From contig NZ_PDWP01000019.1 in the NCBI RefSeq assembly GCF_010093235.1, positions 18,299 through 82,298 on the forward strand: a stretch of 64,000 nucleotides of DNA, written 5' to 3'. Position 1 is the stretch's first letter. Every line of letters starts with the position of its first letter. The stretch comes from Pseudoxanthomonas suwonensis (GTDB lineage Bacteria > Pseudomonadota > Gammaproteobacteria > Xanthomonadales > Xanthomonadaceae). Position numbers and translations under genes: made by a program. Below the pieces are notes generated by a model. It had not been told where the DNA came from. It ran no database searches and saw only the letters and a list, made by a program, of their open reading frames with translations. This document shows positions 25,422-34,035 of this stretch, piece by piece.

Positions 25422-25498
25422 TCGGGGGGATGGACGGTTCGGGCGTGACCATACCGCGTCACACGGGGGCGCGGTGCAGGCAGGCCGTCCCGCGCGGC

Positions 25499-26308
25499 TC
25501 AGGACTCCATCGCCGCGAGGATGCGCTCGCGCGACAGCTCGGCCAGGCGCCGGCGGCCCTCGACCTGCCCCGGATGGATCGGCTCGAGGAAGTGCACCTC
25601 GGCGCGCCGTGCCGGCTCGCCAAGCAGGCGGACGAAGTTGGTCGCGAAGTTCTCGCGCGGGCCGAACGCCACCACCGTCTGCGCGTCGCCGCGCTCACCG
25701 TAGCGCAGCGCCACCGGCTGCACCGGCACCCCGGCCTCGACCGCCGCCTGGAAGATGCGTGCGTGGAACGGGCCCACCTCGCGACCGTCGCGGGTGCGGC
25801 CTTCCGGGAACACGCCCACCGAACGGCCCTGGCGCAGGCGCTCGAGCATCACCGCGATCACGCCGGCCAGCGAATCGGTGCTGCCTCGCTGGTGGTAGAT
25901 GGTCTGGCCCAGGGTGGCCAGCCAGCCGACGATGGGCCAGCTGGCGATCTCGCGCTTGGCGACGAAACCCATCATGCGCTGGCTGTGCAGCACCTCGATG
26001 TCGACCCAGCTGACGTGGTTGGCCACGAACAGCGTCGCCCCCGGCAACGGCCTGCCGGACCGCACCAGGCGGAAGCCGAACACCCACATCAGCCCGGCGG
26101 ACCAGGCCCGCACCGCGCGGTCGCCCAGCGTCTCCTCGCCCCAGCGCAGGCGCGCCAGCGGCGGCAGCTGGCACAGCAGGGTCAGCGGCAGCGGCACCAG
26201 GATGTGCAGCAGGAACAGCGGCACGCGGTACAGGTAGCGGAACAGGCGGGCAACGCCGGAACCGGAGCCTGAGCGGCGCCGGGCGGCTCGAGGGGGGGCG
26301 GGGTCCAT
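25499..26308 (-). CDS. Lysophospholipid acyltransferase (PlsC family)
   Basis: 269 aa inner-membrane enzyme expected to acylate lysophosphatidate or another lysophospholipid. After a basic N terminus a membrane-embedded stretch (YRVPLFLLHILVPLPLTLLC) leads to the catalytic motif NHVSWVD (HX4D). The glycerophosphate-binding FPEGRTRDGREVGPF and VPVQPVALRY follow. The short Arg-rich start ([14 protein letters not shown]) is atypical and has no clear ribosome-binding site, so a later start is possible. It is probably a paralogue and not necessarily the main PlsC. Confidence 0.9.
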   Translation of the reverse strand: MDPAPPRAARRRSGSGSGVARLFRYLYRVPLFLLHILVPLPLTLLCQLPPLARLRWGEETLGDRAVRAWSAGLMWVFGFRLVRSGRPLPGATLFVANHVSWVDIEVLHSQRMMGFVAKREIASWPIVGWLATLGQTIYHQRGSTDSLAGVIAVMLERLRQGRSVGVFPEGRTRDGREVGPFHARIFQAAVEAGVPVQPVALRYGERGDAQTVVAFGPRENFATNFVRLLGEPARRAEVHFLEPIHPGQVEGRRRLAELSRERILAAMES

Positions 26309-26382
26309 AGGAGGCGCACGATACCGGATCGAACGGCTGTTTGGGGATCGCGGGCGCAGTGGCGCGCGGGCCGGGACGCAGG

Positions 26383-26826
26383 TCAGCCGGCGCGGCCCTC
26401 CGGCGGCGCCACCGGGACCACGGCCAGGGTCAGGCGCGAGACGCAGCTGGCGCGCCCGCGCGCGTCCTCGATGCGGATGTCCCAGACCTGGGTGCTGCGG
26501 CCCACGTGCACCGCCCTGGCGGTACCGGTAACCACGCCCTCGCGCACCGCGCGCAGGTGGTTGGCATTGATCTCCAGCCCCACCGCCTGCTGCCGGGTGG
26601 TGTCCAGGCACAGGTTGCCGGCACTGCTGCCCAGGGTCTCGGCCAGCACCACCGATGCGCCGCCGTGCAGCAGGCCGTAGGGCTGGCGGGTGAAGCCTTC
26701 CACCGGCATGGTCGCCTGCAGCCAGTCATCGCCGGCGGCGGTGAACACGATGCCCAGGTGCTCGATCAGGGTGCCGCGGCTGAGGCGGTTGAGTTCTTCC
26801 AGGTCGACCGGGCCACGGAAGGCCAT
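26383..26826 (-). CDS. Hotdog-fold thioesterase (PaaI/MenI-like)
   Basis: 147 aa hotdog acyl-CoA thioesterase. Motifs are TLIEHLGIVFTAAGDDWLQA, the core GLLHGGASVVLAETLGSSAGN (read in part) that forms the active-site helix, and GLEINANHLRAVREGVVTGTA. It resembles YbdB/MenI-type enzymes that hydrolyse aryl- or DHNA-CoA. The exact substrate cannot be told from sequence. It lies 48 bases downstream of the phospholipase D-like gene. Confidence 0.9.
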   Translation of the reverse strand: MAFRGPVDLEELNRLSRGTLIEHLGIVFTAAGDDWLQATMPVEGFTRQPYGLLHGGASVVLAETLGSSAGNLCLDTTRQQAVGLEINANHLRAVREGVVTGTARAVHVGRSTQVWDIRIEDARGRASCVSRLTLAVVPVAPPEGRAG

Positions 26827-26873
26827 GGGCGCTGCTCCTGCGGGAAAAGAAGGCGGCGATTATCGCCGCCGCC

Positions 26874-28841
26874 TCACAGGATCGGCACCAGCCCCGCGCC
26901 GAAGGCGGTGAGCATGCGGGTGAGGATCGTGCGCGGTCCCAGGCTCACTTCCGGGAAATCGCCCACCGCCACGTAGCACTGGTGGAAGCGCGGGTCACGC
27001 CGCGGCAGCGGCTCCGGGCAGTCCGGACCCGGCTGGAACTCGTAGCTGGTGGCGTAGCGCCACGGCCACAGGTCCAGGACCGGCGACTTCTCCAGCACCT
27101 TGCCCACGCTGTAGTTGAGCCCGGACAGCACCGGCGGCCGGCCGCGCGGGGCCACCGTCCAGGAATTGCCCGGTGCGATGTCGCGCTGGATGCTCTCGGC
27201 CAGGGCCTGGGCGAAGCCCTCGTCCTCGATCACCACCACCGCCTCGGTGTTGTAGTTCTCGCTGCGGGGGTCGAAGTTGTGGGTGCCGATCACCGCGATG
27301 CGCCGGTCGATCACCATCGACTTGGCATGCAGGCCCATGCGTGGGCGCTTGCCCTGCGAGCGCACCGGCAGCGGGCGGTTGGCCGGCGTGCTGGTGCTCA
27401 GCAGCGAGGGACGGCTCTCGGTACGCAGCTTGTCGCGCACCTGCCTGCGGTCGCGGTCGCCCCCGCCGGGTCGGCCGCTGCCGGCCCGGGATCCGGCGCC
27501 CGGCAGCTCGCTGCGCGCCACCGACGGCTCCGGGGTGTCCGGGTCGCCCGGCTGCCACGCACCCAGCGCCGGATCGACAGGCGGATCTGCAGGGAAGGGC
27601 TTGTACTCGAAGATGTCGAAGCCCAGCTCGCGCACATTGCGGCGCTTGTACTTGTAGGTCAGCGCGTAGACGATCGCGTTGTCGGTGGCGGCCAGGCTGT
27701 TGGTCGAAGCCACCACCCGCGGCGGCTCCGGGCCTTGGCGCAGCTCGCGGAAGATCTCCACGGCGCTGTCGGAGAGCACCAGGTACGGCGTCTGCAGCAG
27801 CACCTCCTCCTTCGCCTGCGACAGCAGCCCGGCCAACCCGGACGCGCCGCTGACCCGGCTGCCGCCCTCGCGGTGCTTCCTCGGCACGTCGGCCAGGTAG
27901 CTGACCCGGCCGACCGCCAGCGCGTTCCGCGCCAGGCGCTCCTCGACCAGCTCGCCGTCTGCGGCCGCCTGGCGCATCAGTTCCACCCGCTCCGGGCGCG
28001 CCGGGCGCGCCGGCGGCAGCTCCGGCACGCCGGACGCCAGCAGCAGCCTGCCCACGTCGTCCAGCCGCTCCACCGGCACGCTGCGGCGGTCGTTCCAGTA
28101 CAGGGCGAAGTTGCGCTCCATCTCGCGCACCACCGGGCCGGCCACCAGCACGTCGCGGTCGCGGAAGTTGTACTCGGCGTCCCAGTCGTAATAGTCGTCC
28201 TGGTAGTTGCGCCCGCCGGAGATGCCGACCGCGTCGTCGACCACCAGCAGCTTGTTGTGCATGCGCTGGTTGAAGCGGCGGAAACAGCAGATCACGCTGG
28301 CGGCGTAATGCAGGTAGTTCGGCTTGGCGCGGCCGAAGGTGGGGTTGTAGATGCGCAGCTGCAGGTTCTCGTGCGCGCCGGCCAGGGCGCCGAGGATCTG
28401 CAGGTCGGCGATCGCCGAGAGCTGGTCGATCAGCACCCTCACCTTGACCCCGCGCCTGGCCGCGGCCAGCAGCTCGTCGATCACCAGGCGCGCGCTGTCG
28501 TCCTTGTCGAAGATGTAGGTCTGCAGGTCGATGCGGCGGGTGGCGCTGCGCATCAGGTTGATCCGCGCCAGCAGCGCGTCACCGCCCTCGTCGAGGATCA
28601 GGGCGCGGTGGCGCGGCTGTCCGTCCGGGGCCGAGGCGGTCTCGGCGAACGCCTCGCCGGCCAGCTCGCGCAGCGGCGAGGGCTCGGCGCAGCGGTCCGC
28701 GCGCGTGCATTCAACGGTCGAATCGCGCGCGGACACCGCCACCGCGGCCGCCCGGTCGCGCTGCTGCGGGCTGAGCGTGCTGCAGGCGGTCGCGGACAGC
28801 GCCAGCAGCGCGGCCAGCAACGGACGGGCCCAGGCGTTCAC
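26874..28841 (-). CDS. Phospholipase D-family lipoprotein (cardiolipin synthase-like)
   Basis: 655 aa envelope protein with lipobox ATAC (Cys near residue 20). Two HKD motifs are present: MHNKLLVVDDAVGISGGRN and LHAKSMVIDRRIAVIGTHN with FDPRSENYN. These mark a two-domain PLD transferase such as cardiolipin synthase C. Between them is a long hydrophilic, Arg/Gly/Pro-rich insertion around residues 435-500, with no recognisable fold. Its start overlaps the YceI-family stop by four bases (ATGA), so translation is coupled. Confidence 0.9.
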   Translation of the reverse strand: MNAWARPLLAALLALSATACSTLSPQQRDRAAAVAVSARDSTVECTRADRCAEPSPLRELAGEAFAETASAPDGQPRHRALILDEGGDALLARINLMRSATRRIDLQTYIFDKDDSARLVIDELLAAARRGVKVRVLIDQLSAIADLQILGALAGAHENLQLRIYNPTFGRAKPNYLHYAASVICCFRRFNQRMHNKLLVVDDAVGISGGRNYQDDYYDWDAEYNFRDRDVLVAGPVVREMERNFALYWNDRRSVPVERLDDVGRLLLASGVPELPPARPARPERVELMRQAAADGELVEERLARNALAVGRVSYLADVPRKHREGGSRVSGASGLAGLLSQAKEEVLLQTPYLVLSDSAVEIFRELRQGPEPPRVVASTNSLAATDNAIVYALTYKYKRRNVRELGFDIFEYKPFPADPPVDPALGAWQPGDPDTPEPSVARSELPGAGSRAGSGRPGGGDRDRRQVRDKLRTESRPSLLSTSTPANRPLPVRSQGKRPRMGLHAKSMVIDRRIAVIGTHNFDPRSENYNTEAVVVIEDEGFAQALAESIQRDIAPGNSWTVAPRGRPPVLSGLNYSVGKVLEKSPVLDLWPWRYATSYEFQPGPDCPEPLPRRDPRFHQCYVAVGDFPEVSLGPRTILTRMLTAFGAGLVPIL

Positions 28842-29440
28842 CGCGCGCCCGCCTCCCTGAGCCAGACTTCCATCGTGAAACGCACCCGCTCGGACAGCAC
28901 CACCTGCCAGTCGTCCATGCCGTAGCGGGCCCGGGCGATGTCGCCGTGGACCTGCACCGCGCAGTCCAGGCCCGGGCGCTCGCAGGCCGCCGGCTCCACG
29001 TCCAGGCTCTCGGCCCGGGTGGCGCCGCGCAGGGTCAGGTGGCCATGCAGTTTCCCGCCCTGCGCCAGCGCGTGGGGCGGGAACGGGTCGGAAACGAATT
29101 CCATCCAGGGATGCCGCAAGGTGTCGAAGAAGCTGTCGCCACGCATCCAGCCGGTGTAACGCGGCTTTCCCGGGATCTCGGCGGCAGCGGTGGAAACGCG
29201 CAAGCGTACCCGCTGGCGGCCGTCGGGCAACAGGTCGACCAGTCCTTCGTAGCGCGGGAATTCCCCGCGCAGCCGCTGGCCCAGGCGGGTCCGCACCTCG
29301 AATTCCAGGCGCGTATGCGCCTGGTCCAGCTCGTACAGGGTCACCGCCTGCTGGGCAGGCGGGGCAGGATGGTACTGGCCCGCCGCCACGCCCGCGGCAG
29401 GCAGCAACAGCGCCAGGAACAACGACAACCGCGACAACAT
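28838..29440 (-). CDS. YceI-family periplasmic protein
   Basis: 200 aa, with a signal peptide of about 20 residues ending GVAAG. The lipocalin-like YceI domain follows: LYELDQAHTRLEFEVRTRLG, FFDTLRHPWMEFVSDPFPPH, LHGHLTLRGATRAESLDV and a closing FTMEVWLREAGAR. YceI proteins bind isoprenoid or amphiphilic ligands in the periplasm. The ATG at 29440 is chosen because it begins the signal peptide; an earlier ATG at 29476 lies inside sixA. Gene ends overlap or nearly touch on both sides, so sixA, yceI-like and the PLD gene are one transcript. Confidence 0.9.
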   Translation of the reverse strand: MLSRLSLFLALLLPAAGVAAGQYHPAPPAQQAVTLYELDQAHTRLEFEVRTRLGQRLRGEFPRYEGLVDLLPDGRQRVRLRVSTAAAEIPGKPRYTGWMRGDSFFDTLRHPWMEFVSDPFPPHALAQGGKLHGHLTLRGATRAESLDVEPAACERPGLDCAVQVHGDIARARYGMDDWQVVLSERVRFTMEVWLREAGAR

Positions 29441-29444
29441 CCGC

Positions 29445-29921
29445 TCAGGGCCACCAGAACGCGTCGAGCCTGCCAATCCCTGGTTCCATCGCCCGCCCCT
29501 GCGGCAGCGTCAGCACCGCCACCGCCGCCGGCGGCATCCCGCGGTAATCGTCCGAACGGCCGCTTCCCAGCAGCGCCACCAGCCGTTCCAGGCCGGGGTT
29601 GTGGCCGACCAGCATCAGCCGTTCGACGTCGCGCTGCTCCTCCAGCAGGCCGATCAGGGTGCCAGGGGTGGCCTCGTAAATCGCCTCCTCCAGCCGCTGC
29701 TCGGCATAGCCGGTGATCGCCAGCACCGCCTCCAGGGTCTCGCGCGTGCGCCGCGCCGGGGAGCACAGCACCCGGTCCGGCAGCAAGCCGTTGCCAGCCA
29801 GCCAGCGGCCGGCCGCCTCGGCCTCGGCCAGGCCATGGGGCGAGAGGGGGCGGTCCATGTCCGCCTGCCCGGGCGCACCGGGTTCGGCATGGGCATGGCG
29901 CAGCAGGATCAGTTCACGCAC
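29445..29921 (-). CDS. sixA: Histidine phosphatase, SixA type
   Basis: 158 aa phosphohistidine phosphatase of the RHG superfamily. The catalytic LILLRHAHAE is at residues 4-13, with the phospho-accepting His. The second arginine is in CSPARRTRETL and the distal histidine in LMLVGHNPGLERL. SixA removes phosphate from histidine-phosphotransfer domains in E. coli. Here the target is unknown. It is five bases upstream of the YceI-like gene and 27 bases downstream of a ParA-like gene. Confidence 0.9.
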   Translation of the reverse strand: MRELILLRHAHAEPGAPGQADMDRPLSPHGLAEAEAAGRWLAGNGLLPDRVLCSPARRTRETLEAVLAITGYAEQRLEEAIYEATPGTLIGLLEEQRDVERLMLVGHNPGLERLVALLGSGRSDDYRGMPPAAVAVLTLPQGRAMEPGIGRLDAFWWP

Positions 29922-29948
29922 GTGGTTTCCTCCCGGGGCGGCAGGCGC

Positions 29949-30581
29949 TCATGCCTGGCCCAACCATTGGAGCAGGGGCTCCCAGTCGGCCTGGTGATCG
30001 CGCACCTGGGCGGAGTGGTAGTCGAACAGGCTTCGGCCCAGGCCCACCAGGACCACGTAGGCCTGGGTGTCGCGCAGCTGCGCGACCACCGGGTAGGGCC
30101 ATCCTTCCAGCATCTGCAGCGCCTGCTGGCTGGTATTGGTCCAGGGCTTGGCGCGGTTGAGCACCAGGCCCACGGGCAGCTTCCGCGCGTGGACCCGCGG
30201 CACCTTGGCCAGGGTGTTCAGGAAGGCGACGGTGGCCTCGATGTCCAGCGCCGAGGGCTGCAGCGGCACCACGACGGCGTCGGCCTGGTCCAGGAAGCCA
30301 CCGAGATCGGCGGCCAGCGCGCCGGCCGGGGCATCGACCACCACCAGGTCGGCATCCGGGGGCAGCCGCGACTGCCAGGCCCGGCGCCCGCTGGCATCCA
30401 GCGGCAGCACGGCGCTGTCGAGCGCGGCACGACGCTCGGCCCAGCGGGTGGCCGACCCCTGGGGATCGGCGTCGGCAAGCACCGTGCGCCGCCCGCGCAG
30501 CGCCGAGTGCGCCGCCAGGTGGGTGGCGACCGTGGTCTTGCCCACGCCGCCCTTGGAACCCGCCACCAGGATCGTCTTCAT
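29949..30581 (-). CDS. ParA/MinD-family ATPase
   Basis: 210 aa P-loop ATPase with the deviant Walker A SKGGVGKTTVATHLA at residues 9-23. The Walker A-prime region is VLADADPQGSATRWAERR and a Walker B-like segment is DLVVVDAPAG. No ParB partner or parS-like repeat is visible nearby, and the N-terminal DNA-binding helix of plasmid ParA is absent. It fits the orphan ParA class used to position protein complexes. It shares a divergent 111-bp region with the AAA ATPase gene. Confidence 0.9.
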   Translation of the reverse strand: MKTILVAGSKGGVGKTTVATHLAAHSALRGRRTVLADADPQGSATRWAERRAALDSAVLPLDASGRRAWQSRLPPDADLVVVDAPAGALAADLGGFLDQADAVVVPLQPSALDIEATVAFLNTLAKVPRVHARKLPVGLVLNRAKPWTNTSQQALQMLEGWPYPVVAQLRDTQAYVVLVGLGRSLFDYHSAQVRDHQADWEPLLQWLGQA

Positions 30582-30692
30582 CCGCCGCCTGCTCCCGTTG
30601 GGCTGGCCGCAGGTTACACCGCCCTCCCGTGGACGCGGTAGGAAGGGTCCCGGTATTGCTATCTTCACGCCCCCTCCCGCCACGGAAGCGCC

Positions 30693-32177
30693 ATGAGCCA
30701 GCTGCAGGACCTCACCGCCCTGATCCGCGCCAATACCCCGCTGGTGGTGATCGAGACCCGCGACGAGGTCCGCGTCGTGGAACTGTTCCGGCAGTCGCTG
30801 ACCCATGTCTGGCGCGCCCTGCACCGCTGGACCATCACCGAGGGACTGCGTCGCCTGGACCTGGACCGCGAGGATCCGGCCGACGGCCCGCCCGATGCCT
30901 CCTACGTGCTGCGCGCCATCCAGGACGCGGAGCAGCGCGGCGTCTACCTGCTGCTCGACTTCCACCCCTACCTGGGCTACGCCAGCCACCAGCGCCTGCT
31001 GCGGGACATCCTCCAGCGACGCCACTGCCAGCCGCACGTGATCGTGCTGGTCGGGGCCAGGGTGGAACTGCCGCCCGAGCTGGAGGCGATGGCGGTGCGC
31101 TTCGCTCCCCGCCTGCCCGACGCGGCCGCCCTGCTGAAGCTGGTGCGCGAGGAGGCGGAGGCCTACGCGCGGGAGCACGGCGGCCGCCGGGTGGAGGTCG
31201 ACGCCGAGGCGGTGCAGCAGATCGTGCGCAACCTGCACGGCCTGGACCTGCACGACGCGCGCCGCATCGCGCGCCAGCTGATCCACGCCGACGGCGCCCT
31301 CACCGCCTCCGACCTGCCGCAGCTGGCGAAACTCAAGTTCGAGCTGCTCAACCGCAGCGGCCACCTGCACTACGAGTACGACACCGCGGCCATGGACGAG
31401 GTGGCCGGCGCACGGCGGCTCAAGCGCTGGGTGCAGCTGCGCAAGGCCGCCTTCGCCGGCTCGCCGCCGCCGGGCCTGGACCCGCCGCGCGGCATCCTGC
31501 TGCTGGGCGTGCAGGGCTGCGGCAAGTCGCTGCTGGCCAAGGCCATCGCCGCCGGCTTCGGGGTGCCGCTGTTGCGCCTGGATTTCGGCACCCTCTACGC
31601 CAAGTACCACGGCGAGACCGAGCAGAACCTGCGTTCGGCGCTGGCTTCGGCCGACCAGCTGGCCCCCTGCGTGCTGTGGATCGACGAAATCGAGAAGGGC
31701 GTGGCGGCCGACGGCGGCGAGGGCGATGGCGGCGTGTCGCGCCGGGTGCTGGGCTACCTGCTGACCTGGATGGCCGAACGCAAGGCGCCGGTGTTCCTGG
31801 TGGCCACCGCCAACCAGGTCCAGCACCTGCCGCCCGAACTGCTGCGCAAGGGCCGCTTCGACGAGATCTTCTTCGTCGACCTGCCCGACCCGGACACCCG
31901 GGTGGAACTGCTGCGCATCCACCTTGCGGCGCGCGGACTGCCGCCGGACGACTTCAACCTGCCGGCGCTGGCGGCGGCGGCCAACGGCTTCTCCGGCGCC
32001 GAGATCGAGCAGGCCATCGTCTCCGGCCTGTACGCCGCCCACGGCGAACAGCGGGTGCTGGACACCCCCCTGCTGATGGACGAGATCCGCAACACCCGGC
32101 CGCTGTCGGTGCTGATGGCCGAGCAGGTCGAGGCGCTGCGCGCCTGGGCGCTGCCGCGCACGGTACCGGCCGACTGA
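30693..32177 (+). CDS. AAA-family ATPase, Ycf46-like
   Basis: 494 aa. The N-terminal part (about 1-240) is a degenerate ATPase-like domain typical of Ycf46 proteins (ANTPLVVIETRDEVRVVELF, YLLLDFHPYLGYAS). The C-terminal AAA module has Walker A GVQGCGKSLLAKA, Walker B APCVLWIDEIEKG, sensor FLVATANQVQHLPPELLRKGR with arginine finger, and FSGAEIEQAI. The family is linked to photosynthesis in cyanobacteria, but its bacterial role is unclear. The start is followed by convergent closeness to the AEC transporter (33 bases between stops). Confidence 0.92.
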   Translation: MSQLQDLTALIRANTPLVVIETRDEVRVVELFRQSLTHVWRALHRWTITEGLRRLDLDREDPADGPPDASYVLRAIQDAEQRGVYLLLDFHPYLGYASHQRLLRDILQRRHCQPHVIVLVGARVELPPELEAMAVRFAPRLPDAAALLKLVREEAEAYAREHGGRRVEVDAEAVQQIVRNLHGLDLHDARRIARQLIHADGALTASDLPQLAKLKFELLNRSGHLHYEYDTAAMDEVAGARRLKRWVQLRKAAFAGSPPPGLDPPRGILLLGVQGCGKSLLAKAIAAGFGVPLLRLDFGTLYAKYHGETEQNLRSALASADQLAPCVLWIDEIEKGVAADGGEGDGGVSRRVLGYLLTWMAERKAPVFLVATANQVQHLPPELLRKGRFDEIFFVDLPDPDTRVELLRIHLAARGLPPDDFNLPALAAAANGFSGAEIEQAIVSGLYAAHGEQRVLDTPLLMDEIRNTRPLSVLMAEQVEALRAWALPRTVPAD

Positions 32178-32210
32178 CGCCGCTGCGGCGCGCGGCCGCT
32201 GCCCCGGCCG

Positions 32211-33128
32211 TCAGCCGTGGATGCGTCCCAGCAGCCAGGCCCAGGCCGGCAGCGTGGCCAGGCATACGACGATGCCGTAGCCGACCAGGCCCGCGCACAG
32301 CCGCGGCGCCAGGCCATGGGCCATGGCCAGGGCCGCGACGGAGACCATGGTCGGCATCGCCGATTCGAGCACGTTGGCGCGCAGCATCAGCGGCGGCATG
32401 CCGAACAGCAGCGACAGCGGCAGGGCGATGGCCGGCATCACCACCAGCTTGAGCGCCAGGCCGGTGGCCAGCGGGCCCAGCTCCTCGCGCGGCAGGCGCA
32501 GCCGGATCGACAGGCCCACCGCCAGCATCACCAGCGGCAGCATGGAGTCGGCCAGTCGCTGCAGGCCCGCGCCGATCCAATGCGGCGGGTCGGCCGGCAT
32601 CACCGTCAGGCCCAGCAGCAGCGCCCACGCCGGCGGGAAGCGCCCGATCCGCCGGGCCATCTCGCGCGGACCCGGAGGGGCATCGCCGCTGTAGCGCGCG
32701 CAGATGTACAGGCCGAGCGTGGACAGCATCACGAAGGTGCCGAACTGGTCGTACACCACCGCGTACTGCACCGCGCTCTCGCCCAGCAGCGCGCGCACCA
32801 TCGGGTAGCCGAGGAAGCTGGTATTGCCCAGGCCCACGCACAGCAGCAGCACCGCGTACTGCTCGCGGCCGAACTTCCATGCGCGCGCGGCCAGCGCGAC
32901 CAGCAGCCAGGTCGCGCCCATCAGGATCCACGGCGTCAGCGCCATGCCCAGCAGCGACCATTCCAGGTGCAGTCGCGGCACGTACAGCAGCACCGCCGCG
33001 GGCAGGCAGACGTAGAGCACCACCAGGTTGAGCACCTCGGACGCGTTGTCCGGGAGCAGGGTGGTGCGGCCCATGGCCATGCCCAGGGCGAGCATGGCCA
33101 GGATCAGGGCAAATGCATCGAACGCCAT
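32211..33128 (-). CDS. AEC-family transporter (auxin/malate efflux carrier type)
   Basis: 305 aa with about ten membrane spans, in two similar halves of five. Identifiable stretches are LILAMLALGMAMGRTTLLPDN, VVLYVCLPAAVLLYVPRL, GLGNTSFLGYPMVRALLGES (a conserved AEC signature with the GNTSFLGYP turn), and the late MPTMVSVAALAMAHGLAPRL. Members export organic acids or auxin-like compounds. The substrate here is unknown. No regulator or enzyme adjoins it that would suggest one. Confidence 0.9.
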   Translation of the reverse strand: MAFDAFALILAMLALGMAMGRTTLLPDNASEVLNLVVLYVCLPAAVLLYVPRLHLEWSLLGMALTPWILMGATWLLVALAARAWKFGREQYAVLLLCVGLGNTSFLGYPMVRALLGESAVQYAVVYDQFGTFVMLSTLGLYICARYSGDAPPGPREMARRIGRFPPAWALLLGLTVMPADPPHWIGAGLQRLADSMLPLVMLAVGLSIRLRLPREELGPLATGLALKLVVMPAIALPLSLLFGMPPLMLRANVLESAMPTMVSVAALAMAHGLAPRLCAGLVGYGIVVCLATLPAWAWLLGRIHG

Positions 33129-33256
33129 CGAACCGCCCTCACTGCCTCCGTACGCAGGCGTGCGTGCACGCCGGGCAGGGGTCGCTTCCGGGGTCGATGC
33201 AGGTCATGGGGGCGTGGCCGTGTGGGGGACGATCATTGTCCCACGCACGGACCGGA

Positions 33257-33889
33257 TCAGGGCCAGGTCGGCGGATTGGCTTCCCAGGCCCGGTGGACCT
33301 CCGCCAGCACCGTCCGCTCCTCCTCGGTCCAGTCAGGCAGGAGGGTGGCGTGGTTGGCCGGATCGCTCCACTGCTGCGGCTCGGTACGGACCGCGGCCGC
33401 GTACCACTTCACCGCCTCATCCCGCCGGCCAAGGGTCCACAGCACCAGGGCGAAGGTCGGCGGCTGCCAGCCGGGCGCCGCCGGCCAGCCACCCACCAGC
33501 CCGGACCACTGCTCCAGCGCGCGCTGCGGCTCGCCGTTGCGGAACAGGTCCCAGCCGTAGTTCCAGACCACGGCGCGCTGCAGGCGCTGCTTGCCCGACA
33601 CGGCCTTCAGCGCCGCATCGTAGAGCTGCGTGCCGAGCTCGGTGCGGCCGGAGCGCATCGCGATGTGGGCCAGCTGCACGCGCGGCTCCACGTCGCTCGG
33701 GCGCCTCTGGATCGTGGCCGTGAGGCGCTCCACGACCTCGTCGCCATCGCCCTGCACGGCGATCAGCTCGCGCGTGGTGAGGCTGTCCTCGTCGAAATAG
33801 AACTCCTTGGGCGCCGGCAGCGACTGCGCCAACGCCACGACCGGGACCAGCACCAGCAGGTGCGCGAGCACCAAACTCAACTTCTTCAC
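33257..33889 (-). CDS. Secreted TPR-like hypothetical protein
   Basis: 210 aa with a Sec signal peptide (KKLSLVLAHLLVLVPVVALA). The mature helical region contains TPR-like periodicity: VVERLTATIQRRPSDVEPRV, GTQLYDAALKAVSGKQRLQR, NGEPQRALEQWSGLVG and RRDEAVKWYAAAVRTEPQQW. The start is GTG at 33889, preceded by GGGGGA seven bases upstream. An ATG at 33937 would extend it by 16 residues that do not fit a signal peptide. It is divergent from the large oxidoreductase gene. Function unknown. Confidence 0.75.
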   Translation of the reverse strand: MKKLSLVLAHLLVLVPVVALAQSLPAPKEFYFDEDSLTTRELIAVQGDGDEVVERLTATIQRRPSDVEPRVQLAHIAMRSGRTELGTQLYDAALKAVSGKQRLQRAVVWNYGWDLFRNGEPQRALEQWSGLVGGWPAAPGWQPPTFALVLWTLGRRDEAVKWYAAAVRTEPQQWSDPANHATLLPDWTEEERTVLAEVHRAWEANPPTWP

Positions 33890-34035
33890 GTCGTTTTTCC
33901 CCCGAGAGAAGATCCCTCCCGCGCCAATGCTAACCAACCTTGGCCCTTATTGCTGCGTTCAATGTCCCGGGGCGCGAGCTTGATTATGATGTCGCGCTCA
34001 GCCGGGCGCCCGGCACAGCCACGCTCAGGCCTGTC

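Noticed and set aside
21936..25448. A 1170-aa plus-strand frame
   Set aside because: Antisense to three conserved minus-strand genes (PEBP, TPR-sulfotransferase, hydrolase).
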